Both the position numbers and the translations under genes were made by a program. A stretch of DNA of 64,000 nucleotides from Desulfovibrio sp. A2 (GTDB taxonomy: Bacteria; Desulfobacterota; Desulfovibrionia; Desulfovibrionales; Desulfovibrionaceae), in NCBI RefSeq assembly GCF_000226255.1, contig NZ_AGFG01000050.1, forward strand, positions 124,001-188,000, read 5' to 3'. The first letter of the stretch is position 1. The number at the start of each line of letters is the position of its first letter. Below the pieces are notes generated by a model that saw only the letters and a program-made list of their open reading frames with translations, ran no database searches and was not told the origin of the DNA. Shown piece after piece: positions 17,356-26,744 of this stretch.

Positions 17356-17372
17356 AGCAACCGGCGTGCCAA
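17356..17372 (-). promoter_or_regulatory. Sigma-54 promoter of zraP
   Basis: The minus strand reads TTGGCACGCCGGTTGCT, matching the -24/-12 consensus at GG and GC ten bases apart and at nearly all other positions. The predicted start is near 17345, about 118 bases before zraP. ZraR next door is a sigma-54 activator. Confidence 0.9.
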
Positions 17373-17387
17373 GTGCATGCTCATTGT

Positions 17388-17421
17388 TGTAATTACTTGT
17401 AATAGTAGTAAAAAATGTAAT
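17388..17421. promoter_or_regulatory. TGTAAT boxes, candidate ZraR sites
   Basis: TGTAAT occurs at 17388, 17398 and 17416, upstream of the zraP sigma-54 promoter; the first is part of the palindrome GTAATTAC. The 10-bp spacing of the first two puts them on one DNA face. Assignment to ZraR is an inference from position. Confidence 0.4.
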
Positions 17422-17581
17422 GATGGTCGCGCTGGCAGCCTTCGGCCCCCTGCACAAGGCCCGGCCAGATGTATAAAAACTATACGCCATCCCGCCGATG
17501 GCGTATGAAAATCGAACAGGTGTCGCGGAATCGATCAGCCCGCCCGACGGTGGGCGGCGCACACCGGTGAGGAATATCCCC

Positions 17582-19989
17582 ATGCCCAGGGACAACGCGG
17601 TCGTCGCGCCGCATGCAGCGAACGAAGCAGCATCCCGCTCGTCGGGCCCGTCTGGTCAGTCAGGTCTGGCCGGGCTGTTCGGCCCGTCCGGCTCGTCTGG
17701 CCCCTCTGGCAATGACGGCAGCAACGGGCGGTTGCCCTCGCCGTGGCTGATCATCTGGTCCACCGTGGTGCTGGCGCTGGTGGTGGCCGTGCTGGCCGTG
17801 CTGAACCACGACGGCGAACAGGAGGCCATGCGGCGCATCCTTTCGGAAAAGGGGGCCTCGCTCATCCGGGCCTTCGAGGCCGGGACGCGCACCGGCATGC
17901 GCGGCCGGGCCGGGGGCGACCTGCGCCTGCAGGTGCTGCTGGAGGAAATGGCCGACCAGCCGGACATCCATTTCATCGCCGTCACCGACAGGCAGGGCGT
18001 GGTGCTGGCCCACAGCGACCCGGAATGGATCGGCCGTCCCCTGGCCGATCCGGAAACCATGGCCGCCCTGGCCGTGCCTTCGCCGCCGCAACGCAGGCGG
18101 GATGGCGGGCCGGACAAAGGGCAACAAGGGCTGCCGGGCGGGGACGCGCCGGACAGGCGCGAGGCTGCCGACCGCCCCGCTGACCGCCCCGCCGACCACG
18201 AAGGGCAGCAGCCGCGCGACGAGGTGGGCTGGCGGCTCATGGACGCGGGCGGCGAGCGGGCCTTTCTGGTGTATCGCACCTTCATTCCGCTGCGGCGCAC
18301 CGTGCGGACCATGGGAATGGGGGGCATGGGCGGCATGGGCGGGCACATGATGGACCACGGCCAGCGCGATGCGGAACATAACGGCATGGCGTGGGGATCC
18401 CTGCCCGGCTGGCTGCGTCGCGAGATGGAAGCGGACATGCGGGCCGAGCGCGACGCCCCGCCGCCCGTGATCATCGTGGCGCTGGATACCGCGCCCTTCG
18501 ACGCCGCCCGCGCGGCGGACCGGCGGCATACCCTGGTCATGCTTTCCATCCTGGCCCTGCTGGGCGCGGCCGGGGCGCTTTCGCTGCTGTGGGCGCGCCA
18601 CGCCCGCGCCTCGCGCAGGCTGGTGCGGCAGGCCCAGTCCTTTGCCCTGCACGTGGTCACCAGCCTGCCGGACGGGCTGGTGGTGCTGGACGGCGCGGGC
18701 CGGGTGGCCACCTGCAACGCGGCGGCGCGCGACCTGTTGCGCCTGGGCGATTCCGTGCCCGCCGGGGCCGCGCCGGCAAGCGTGCTGCCCCCGCCGCTGG
18801 CGGAACTGGCCGGACAATTGACCGGCGGCGCGGCGCAGGACGGCGAGGACGCCCGACCCCGCTTCGGCGAGGAAGTGACCCTGGACTGCCCCGTGGCGGG
18901 CGGCCCGCCCGTGCCCATGAGCGTGCGCGGGGTGCGCATCGCCACCGGCGGGGGCGACGCCGACGCCGGGGCCATCCTGATTCTGCGCGACCTGCGCGAG
19001 GTGCGCAGGCTGCAGGACGAGGTGCGCCGCCGCGAAAAGCTGGCCGCCATCGGCAGCCTGGCCGCCGGGGTGGCCCATGAGTTGCGCAACCCGCTCAGTT
19101 CCATCAAGGGCTACGCCACCTATTTCGGCAGCCGCTTCGCGGAGGGCAGCGAAGACCGCGAGGCCGCGCGGGTGATGGTGCAGGAGGTGGAACGGCTGAA
19201 CCGGGTCATCTCCGACCTCATCGGGCTGGCCCGGCCGTCGGACATCGCCCCCCGCCCCGTGGACGCCGGATTCCTGGTGCGCCACGTGCTGCGGCTGGTG
19301 CGGCAGGACGCCGCCCACCGGGGCGTGACCGTGCGCGTGGAGCCCGACGGAATGGACGGGCCTGACGGCGTGATAGGGGCGGGGCCGCAGAACGGCGTGG
19401 AGCGTGCCCTGCCGCAGGGCGGCGTGCCGCGTGCCCTGCCGCAGCGCGGTGTGCCGCGTGCCCTGTTGGACCCGGACCGCTTCTCGCAGGCGCTGCTGAA
19501 CGTGTTCCTGAACGCGCTGGAGGCCATGCCCCACGGCGGCGAACTTGCCGTGCGCCTGGCCGCCGTGCCGGGCAACCGCATTGCGGTTTCGGTGCGCGAC
19601 ACTGGTTCCGGCATCGCGCCGGAACACCTGGCCACCATCTTCGACCCGTATTTCACCACCAAAAGCCAGGGCACGGGCCTTGGCCTCGCCATCGTGCACA
19701 AGATCGTGGAGGCCCACGGCGGCGAGGTGTCGCTGCGTTCCGCCTCTGGCCAGGGCACGGAGGTCACCTTCCTGCTGCCCGCGGAGCCGAATGCGGCGGG
19801 CATGCCGGGCATGCCGGACACGCCGGGCACGCCTGACGCACCGGACACGCCGGACACGCCAGCCGGGCGGACGGATGATGGAACGGGCGGGGCCACCCCG
19901 GCCGCCGCTCCGGACGCATCGTCGTCCGCCGCGCCCGCCCGATCAGGCGGGCCAGACAGGCCCGACCGCCCCGCAAAGGACGAAACGCC

Positions 19990-19993
<4 letters not shown>
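17582..19993 (+). CDS. zraS: ZraS-like sensor histidine kinase
   Basis: This 803-residue membrane kinase is predicted to sense metal or envelope stress and phosphorylate ZraR. Residues 1-50 contain a collagen-like Gly-X-Y run (GPSGSSGPSGNDGSNG). TM1 is about 52-73, a periplasmic domain spans 75-315, TM2 is about 316-340, then a PAS-like domain, HisKA with HELRNPLSS (His near 498), the N-box FLNALEAM (near 641), DTGSGIAPEHL and GTGLGLAIVHKIVEAHGG (near 698). The periplasmic part holds MGMGGMGGMGGHMMDHG (about 242-260), similar to the ZraP tail and probably metal-binding. Three 9-residue repeats (GVPRALPQR type) interrupt the kinase linker. GAGGA supports the start at 17582; an in-frame ATG at 17498 is less likely. 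Confidence 0.88.
19394..19474 (+). repeat. Three 27-bp tandem units inside zraS
   Basis: The units encode GVERALPQG, GVPRALPQR and GVPRALLDP. They lie between the His-box domain and the ATPase domain of the kinase, probably in a flexible loop, and keep the frame. Confidence 0.8.
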
Positions 19994-21411
<1,418 letters not shown>

Positions 21412-21449
21412 GCGTCCGGGACGCGGACGCAAGATGGCGGACGTTACGG

Positions 21450-21493
21450 GGCGGGCGGAACACGGCAGGTGCCGGTTCCGCCCGCCGTATTTT
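21450..21493 (+). terminator. Intrinsic terminator after zraR
   Basis: GGCGGGCGGAAC (21450-21461) pairs with GTTCCGCCCGCC (21475-21486), with a further CGGC/GCCG pairing inside, followed by GTATTTT. Confidence 0.75.
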
Positions 21494-21519
21494 CAGGGAG
21501 TGGGCGTGCAGACGTTCTT

Positions 21520-21718
21520 TAGGGGCTGTTCCAAAATTAGGGTTTTCGCCCGTTGGCGAGGAAAACAAGCCTGCCATGAGGGAGTATACTCTTGCTGTAT
21601 TCGACCGAGCCTTAGCCGTTGGTGAGCGAAGCGAACCTTACGGATAAGGACAGCAAAGCCATGGCAGGCGAAGTTTGACGACGCCAACGGGCGAAAGGAC
21701 AATTTTGGGCAGCCCCTA
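21520..21718. mobile_element. MITE-like 199-bp imperfect inverted repeat
   Basis: The ends read TA-GGGGCTG and CAGCCCC-TA. The two arms share long complementary blocks: AAAATT, TTTCGCCCGTTGGCG (15 bases perfect), GCCTGCCATG and GCTGT. The centre (about 21609-21650) forms an inner hairpin, CCTTA-CCGT against ACGG-TAAGG. There is no transposase. TA at both ends fits a TA target duplication. The right end supplies the TAG stop of the neighbouring glycosyltransferase gene. It could also act as a long hairpin terminator between convergent genes. Confidence 0.65.
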
Positions 21719-22774
21719 CAGCCCGGCGCGGAGAAAAATAGCCTCCGCCCGCGCCGCGCCCATGCGGGCCACGAACAGTTCGCGCAGGGCGCGGATGTCG
21801 GCGGCGCGGGGAATGACCCCCCGGCTGAACGGGGCCGCCCACGGTTCGCCGCGCAGCAGGGCGCGCGCCCAGGCCCGCACCTCGGACTCGAAGAAGGCCG
21901 GGTTGTCGCGCACGATGCGCGCCTTGGCCCTGCCGTCGTCGGCGCGGGCCGCCAGCGAGTAGTTGGCGTCGTGGAACACGTAGTGCAGCAGCGGCTGCGC
22001 CACGCGCACCACCCCGAACCCGGCCATGGCCGCCTGCACCCAGAAGTCCCAGTCCTCGTACGCCGTTTCGGCGCGGAAGCCGTGGCTGGCCAGCCATACC
22101 TCGCGCCGCATCAGCGAGGTGGTGTGGAACAGGTTCTGGGTGCGCAGCAGGTCCGGATGAAAATCCGGCACCCGCACCAGCCGCGAACCCGTGGGCGATT
22201 CCTCCACATAGTCGGTGCAGGCGATGTGCGGCCGCGCGGCGGCGGACGCCGGGTTGCCGGTGGGCAGGTCGCCAGGGGCAAGGCCGTCCCCGGCCCCGGC
22301 GGCCAGCAGGGCGGCGTGGGCCAGGTCGCGCAGGGGGGCGGACCCGGTCCCGATCACGTCCCGCGCGGTCACGTCCCGCCCGCGTGCGTTCGGCGCGGCG
22401 TTCGGTGCGGCGTCGGGGTGGCCGTCCGGTTCCGTCAGGGCCGCGTGGGTGCGCCGTAGAAAGTCCGGGGCCAGATAGTCGTCCGGGTCGCAGAACAACA
22501 GAAAGGAGGCGCGCGCCGTTTCCGCCCCGGCGTTGCGCACTGGGCCGGGCCTGCCCACGCGCGGCAGGGCCAGCACCCGGAACGCCGCCCACGGGCCGTC
22601 GGCCTGCCAGCGGCGGGCGCGATCGCGCGAATCGTCGCTGCTGGCGTCGTCCACGAAGACCACTTCCACCTCGTCGGCCGGAAAGGTCTGCGCGGCCAGC
22701 GCGCCGAAAAAGCGGTCGAGAAACCGGCCGTAGTTGTGGTTGGCCACCACCACGGAAATGCGCGGCGTGCGCAT
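21716..22774 (-). CDS. Family 2 glycosyltransferase
   Basis: This 352-residue GT-A fold enzyme is predicted to transfer a sugar from a nucleotide-sugar donor. Seen motifs are ISVVVANHNYGRFLDRFFGA at the N-terminus, VVFVDDASSDDSRD (about residues 38-51), the nucleotide/metal site CDPDDYLAPDFL (near 95) and an acceptor-side ED in YEDWDFWVQAAMAG (near 248). A disordered Ala/Asp/Pro insert lies at about 115-135. Its stop codon is formed by the end of the 199-bp repeat element, so the original C-terminus may have been altered. It has no sugar-pathway neighbours, so the substrate is unknown. Confidence 0.85.
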   Translation of the reverse strand: MRTPRISVVVANHNYGRFLDRFFGALAAQTFPADEVEVVFVDDASSDDSRDRARRWQADGPWAAFRVLALPRVGRPGPVRNAGAETARASFLLFCDPDDYLAPDFLRRTHAALTEPDGHPDAAPNAAPNARGRDVTARDVIGTGSAPLRDLAHAALLAAGAGDGLAPGDLPTGNPASAAARPHIACTDYVEESPTGSRLVRVPDFHPDLLRTQNLFHTTSLMRREVWLASHGFRAETAYEDWDFWVQAAMAGFGVVRVAQPLLHYVFHDANYSLAARADDGRAKARIVRDNPAFFESEVRAWARALLRGEPWAAPFSRGVIPRAADIRALRELFVARMGAARAEAIFLRAGL

Positions 22775-22954
22775 GGTGCTGCCCCCTGGCTGCTGCGTCG
22801 TCCAGGCCCGTGCGCGCGAGCAGGGTCGCCCTCTCTCTCGAAAGGGGAATGCGGCGCGTGGGCGTCCGCTGTTCTTTTCGGCGCATCAGGGGGAAGGTTT
22901 AGCGCCCGGCGAAATGATGATGTTCCGCCGGGGGGATGCGTGGCCCTAGCGGGT

Positions 22955-23608
22955 TCAGCGCGTGGCGATGGCCGCGCCGGTGCCCACCATCACCGCGCCC
23001 GCGCCGCGATGCAGCAGCCGGGTGGCGCGCGGCGTGGACAGCAGCCGCCGGGCCCGCGCGGCCATGACGGCGTAGCCGCCCAGCACGCAACCCACCACGC
23101 CTACCGTGGTGGCGGCCACCAGCGTGGCCCCCGTTGCGTCAAGGGTGCGCAGGTCCACGAAGGTGGGCAGAAAGCCCACGTAGAACACGATGACCTTGGG
23201 GTTGCCCAGGGTAAGGGCCAGCCCGCCGCACAGGGTGCGCGCAAGGCGCAGCGGGGTTGGCGCGGGCAGCGGCATGCCGTCGTCCGGGGTGCCGGTGGCA
23301 TGGGCCGTCATGGGCCGGGCCTTGTCCGCGCCGCGCCACAGGCCCACGCCCAGCCAGATCAGGTAGGCCGCGCCGCCAAGGCGCACCACCAGGAACAGAT
23401 CGCCCATGGTTTCCGCCAGCACGGTCAGCCCGGCCATGGCCAGCAGCAGGAAGACGAGGTCGCCGCAGATGATGCCCACGGTCAGGGCCAGCGCCGTGGG
23501 CAGGCCGCGCCCCAGCGCGGCGGACAGCACGGCGAACACGCCGGGGCCGGGGGTGATGGCCAGCACGAACAGGGCAAGGGCAAGGGCGAGCAGGGAATGG
23601 GCGGTCAT
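22955..23608 (-). CDS. LysE/RhtB-family amino-acid exporter
   Basis: This 217-residue, six-helix inner-membrane protein belongs to the LysE/RhtB exporters. The N-terminus FVLAITPGPGVFAVLSAALG carries the conserved TPGP motif, followed by GIICGDLVFLLLAMAGL and later GNPKVIVFYVGFLPTFVD (about residues 130-147), a family hallmark. The central loop (about 90-112) is hydrophilic. AAGAGG precedes the ATG at 23608. The exported compound is not predictable. It diverges from the thioesterase gene. Confidence 0.9.
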   Translation of the reverse strand: MTAHSLLALALALFVLAITPGPGVFAVLSAALGRGLPTALALTVGIICGDLVFLLLAMAGLTVLAETMGDLFLVVRLGGAAYLIWLGVGLWRGADKARPMTAHATGTPDDGMPLPAPTPLRLARTLCGGLALTLGNPKVIVFYVGFLPTFVDLRTLDATGATLVAATTVGVVGCVLGGYAVMAARARRLLSTPRATRLLHRGAGAVMVGTGAAIATR

Positions 23609-23930
23609 GGGAACCTCTTGGGGGAGCCTTCGCGGGGTCGCGAAGCGAACGCGCGGGCGCGTTTGTACATTTATGGATGCACCCCCGGCGGCGGGCCGCG
23701 CGGCGGGGGGCAAGCCGCCGGACGCCCGTCCTGCATAGCCCCGCGAGGGGCGGCAGGCAAGGCCCGCGCAAGGCGGCGGCCCGACCGTGGCGGCGTTGCC
23801 CCTCGACAAGTCGGGGGTCCTGCCGCTACGGTGCGCCTTGCCGACCGTCGGTTTCACGCTTTCGTGAACCGGACCTTTCCCGCACACGCCTGTTTCGCTC
23901 ACGCAGTTGCGCACCCCGCGCGGAGACGCC
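23609..23930 (+). other. Divergent intergenic region LysE / thioesterase
   Basis: No gene is seen in 322 bases. A possible promoter TCGACA-18 bases-TACGGT lies at 23803-23832, followed by a leader hairpin (TTCACG, CTTT, CGTGAA at 23853-23868). Confidence 0.35.
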
Positions 23931-24539
23931 ATGTCAGCCATGCCGTTTGGCACACCGCCCGCCACTTCGCCCGCCGATTCCGGCCAGCCCGCCGCGCCCC
24001 TTGCAGATGAGGACATGGAGCACGTCCGCCGCTTCATCGCCGAGCGCGACATGTTCGCCAAACACCTGGGCATCGAGATCGCAGAGGCCGCGCGCGGCTA
24101 CGCCCGCGCCGTCATGCCCCTGGACGCGCACCACCGCAACGGCGTGGGCATGGCCCACGGCGGGGCCATCTTCGCCGTGGCCGACCTGGCCTTTGCCGTG
24201 GCCTGCAACACGCGCGGCAAGGTGAGCGTGAACCTGAACACCGCCATATCGTTCCTGGCCCCCGGCAGGCGCGGGCCGCTCACGGCCGAGGCGCGCGAGA
24301 TCAGCGCCGCCAGCCGGGTGGCCACCTACGAAATTCGCGTCACCGACGGCGAAGGCACGCTCATCGCCATCTGCCAGGCCACGGCCTACAGCAAGAACCA
24401 GCCGGTGCCCGGACTGGCGGCCGAAGGCGTTGCCGAAAGCGCAGCCAGCGCCGCCAACGCGCCCGGTTCCGCGTCCCTTGCCGCCGCCGGTTCCGCGTCC
24501 GCTCCGGCCTCCCCCTTGGGCGCTCGGAGCGCGGACTAG
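23931..24539 (+). CDS. PaaI-family hotdog thioesterase
   Basis: This 202-residue protein contains a hotdog fold (about residues 28-158) of the PaaI/YbgC type, which hydrolyses acyl-CoA thioesters in the cytosol. Key region: HHRNGVGMAHGGAIFAVAD, with the HGG turn and the following acidic residue expected for catalysis, then VNLNTAISFLAPGRRGPLTA. The last 45 residues are Ala/Ser/Pro rich and outside the domain. GGAG lies before the ATG at 23931; a TTG eight codons earlier is unlikely. The gene precedes the TyrR-like activator by 56 bases. Confidence 0.88.
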   Translation: MSAMPFGTPPATSPADSGQPAAPLADEDMEHVRRFIAERDMFAKHLGIEIAEAARGYARAVMPLDAHHRNGVGMAHGGAIFAVADLAFAVACNTRGKVSVNLNTAISFLAPGRRGPLTAEAREISAASRVATYEIRVTDGEGTLIAICQATAYSKNQPVPGLAAEGVAESAASAANAPGSASLAAAGSASAPASPLGARSAD

Positions 24540-24595
24540 CCGCACCATTCACCACAGGGAAGCGCCACGCCCACCCCGTACCGGAAGACGCACGC

Positions 24596-26380
24596 ATGAA
24601 ACTACGAATGGAATGCATCTTTCGCGACAGGGTGGGCATCGTTTCCGACCTGTCCTCGCTGCTGGCCGGGCAGGCGCTGTCCATCGTCTCCATGGAAGTG
24701 GAGCGCCGCTCGGGCAACGACGCCCCGCCTCCGGCGGTCTCCGCGCCCGGAACATCACCGGCCGCCAGCCCGGCTCCGGGCCTGGCTCCGGGCATGGACC
24801 GGGCCTTCGTGTACCTGGAGGCGGACAGCCCCAGCGACGTGGACCGCGCCGCCCTGTTCGAGACGCTGGGCCGCATCCCCGACCTGCTGGAATTCCGCAT
24901 CGTGGACACCCTGCCCGCGGAAGAGCGCGCCAACCGCTTTCTGGTGCTGCTGGACAACCTGCGCGACGGGGTGCTGTCCATCGATGCGCAGGGGCGGCTG
25001 ACCTCCATCAACAAGGTGGCCCGCGAGGCCTACGGGTGTACAGGCGCATCGGGCGCGTCTGGCGCGCCGGGCAAGCCCGGCGGCGCGGCCCATGCCGCCG
25101 ACCTGTCCGGCCTGCCGCTGGACGCGCTGGGCCTGCCCGACCGGGGCATCCTGGATTGCCTGTCCGGCCGCGAACTGGTGGACGCCAAGCGAGAGGTGGC
25201 CACCCCCGGCGGCGGGCGGCTGCAATTCTTCGTCACCCGCAGGCCCATCCGCGACGGCGAGGGCCGCATCATCGGCGCGGTGGAAGTGGCCCGCGACATG
25301 CGCGAGATCCGCAAGCTGGCCCGGTCCATCACCGAGCCCGCGCAGGTGACCTTCGGCGACATCGTGGGCCAGCACCCGGCCATCGGTTTCGCCATCTCGT
25401 TCGCGCGCCGCGTGGCCGCCACCGATTCCATCATCGCCATTCGGGGGGAAAGCGGCACCGGCAAGGAACTGTTCGCGCGGGCCATCCACACCGCCAGCGG
25501 GCGGCAGGGGCCGTTCGTGCCCATCAACTGCGCGGCCCTGCCGGAACAGCTGCTGGAAAGCGAACTGTTCGGCTACGAGGCCGGTGCCTTCACCGGCGGG
25601 CGGCGCGAGGGCAAGCCCGGCCTGTTCGAGACGGCGCGCGGCGGCACGGTGCTGCTGGACGAGATCGGCGACATGCCCCTGGCCTCGCAGGCCAAGATGC
25701 TGCGGGTGATGCAGGAAGGCAGCGTGCGCCGGGTGGGTGGCACGGCCGAGGTGCCCGTGGACGTGCGCATCGTTACCGCCACCAACCGCACCCTGGAACG
25801 GCTGGTGGAGGAGGGGCGCTTTCGGCAGGACCTGTACTACCGCATCAACGTGCTGCCCATTCACATTCCGCCGTTGAAGGAACGGCCCGAGGACATCGCC
25901 GTGCTGGCCGAGCACTTTCTGCTGGGGCTGGCCGCGCGGCTGGGCGGGCCGGTGCGCAGCCTTTCGCCAGGGGCGCTGGCGCGGCTTGCGGCGCACCACT
26001 GGCCGGGCAACGTGCGCGAACTGAAGAACGTGGTGGAGCGCGCGGCCATCTTGTGTCCGGATGAGGTGGTGGGGGCGCGGTTCATCCTCTTCGCGCACGA
26101 GCTGGAAGGCGGGCTGTTCGGCGAGTCGGCCCGGCTGGCCGATGGCGTTGCCGACACCGTGGCAGACGCGGCGGCCCTGGCATCCGGCCAGGCGCGCGGC
26201 CCTGCGCTCCGCCAGGACGGCGAGGGGCGGCTCAAGGATATGATTGCCGTTTTTGAAAAACGGATCATTGTCGATGCCGTGGCTGCGGCGGGCAGCGTGC
26301 GCAAGGCGGCAAGAAAGCTGGGGATTTCGCACACTGCCCTGCTCGACAAGCTGCGCAGGCACGGCCTGAGGGCGGTCTGA
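24596..26380 (+). CDS. TyrR-like ACT-PAS-AAA+ sigma-54 regulator
   Basis: This 594-residue protein has the TyrR layout: an N-terminal ACT domain (MECIFRDRVGIVSDLSSLLA), a PAS domain (about residues 105-225, DGVLSIDAQGRLTSINKVAR), an AAA+ domain (GESGTGKE near 284; Walker B VLLDEIGDMPL near 350) and a Fis/TyrR helix-turn-helix at the end (VRKAARKLGISHTALLDKLR). The sigma-54 contact loop reads GAFTGG instead of GAFTGA (near 330). A collagen-like GASGASGAPGKPGG insert splits the PAS region. ald follows directly with a sigma-54 promoter, so alanine dehydrogenase is the likely target and an amino acid sensed by ACT the likely signal. Confidence 0.88.
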   Translation: MKLRMECIFRDRVGIVSDLSSLLAGQALSIVSMEVERRSGNDAPPPAVSAPGTSPAASPAPGLAPGMDRAFVYLEADSPSDVDRAALFETLGRIPDLLEFRIVDTLPAEERANRFLVLLDNLRDGVLSIDAQGRLTSINKVAREAYGCTGASGASGAPGKPGGAAHAADLSGLPLDALGLPDRGILDCLSGRELVDAKREVATPGGGRLQFFVTRRPIRDGEGRIIGAVEVARDMREIRKLARSITEPAQVTFGDIVGQHPAIGFAISFARRVAATDSIIAIRGESGTGKELFARAIHTASGRQGPFVPINCAALPEQLLESELFGYEAGAFTGGRREGKPGLFETARGGTVLLDEIGDMPLASQAKMLRVMQEGSVRRVGGTAEVPVDVRIVTATNRTLERLVEEGRFRQDLYYRINVLPIHIPPLKERPEDIAVLAEHFLLGLAARLGGPVRSLSPGALARLAAHHWPGNVRELKNVVERAAILCPDEVVGARFILFAHELEGGLFGESARLADGVADTVADAAALASGQARGPALRQDGEGRLKDMIAVFEKRIIVDAVAAAGSVRKAARKLGISHTALLDKLRRHGLRAV

Positions 26381-26476
26381 AAACTTTCCAGCGGTCTGAA
26401 AGCATTCCAGAATCCAGTCAGTGTAATTCCGGGTTTTTTGCGCTGTTTATCCAAACAGTGGTCTGATTTATTTCCA
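26372..26476 (+). promoter_or_regulatory. Three 19-bp boxes upstream of ald
   Basis: GCGGTCTGAAAACTTTCCA (26372-26390) and GCGGTCTGAAAGCATTCCA (26391-26409) are tandem; GTGGTCTGATTTATTTCCA (26458-26476) is a third copy. Each contains a near-palindrome of CTGNAAANTTTNCAG type, similar in style to TyrR boxes. They lie 150-255 bases upstream of the sigma-54 promoter, the range of enhancer sites. The first box overlaps the stop codon of the regulator gene. Confidence 0.7.
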
Positions 26477-26626
26477 CTTCGCCCTTGGCGGCTTGTGGCG
26501 GCATTCCAATATCCCGCCCCCCTTCGCTTCTCCCCCTCTTGTTTTCACTCGCGCAACTCACTGGTCCGATTTGCGTTTTTGTGACTCGCCTGGAAGGTTC
26601 GGCGTTTCGCCCGATTTTTCGGCAAG

Positions 26627-26643
26627 TTGGCAAGGTGTTTGCT
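26627..26643 (+). promoter_or_regulatory. Sigma-54 promoter of ald
   Basis: TTGGCAAGGTGTTTGCT matches the -24/-12 consensus with GG and GC ten bases apart. The predicted start is near 26654, giving a leader of about 90 bases. Confidence 0.85.
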
Positions 26644-26744
26644 GTAGTGCTGCCGCGCCCGCGCGGGCGCGCCCTGTCCGGGGTTCCGCAGCGCACCGAA
26701 ACGCACCGAAACACGCCGCACCACCGGCGTATCTGGAGGCTCAG

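Larger units (their letters stand above)
17228..17581. other. Divergent control region zraP / zraS
   Basis: This 354-base region contains the minus-strand sigma-54 promoter at 17356-17372, three TGTAAT boxes at 17388-17421 and an AT-rich stretch to about 17422. No clear promoter for zraS-zraR was found on the plus strand. Confidence 0.6.
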
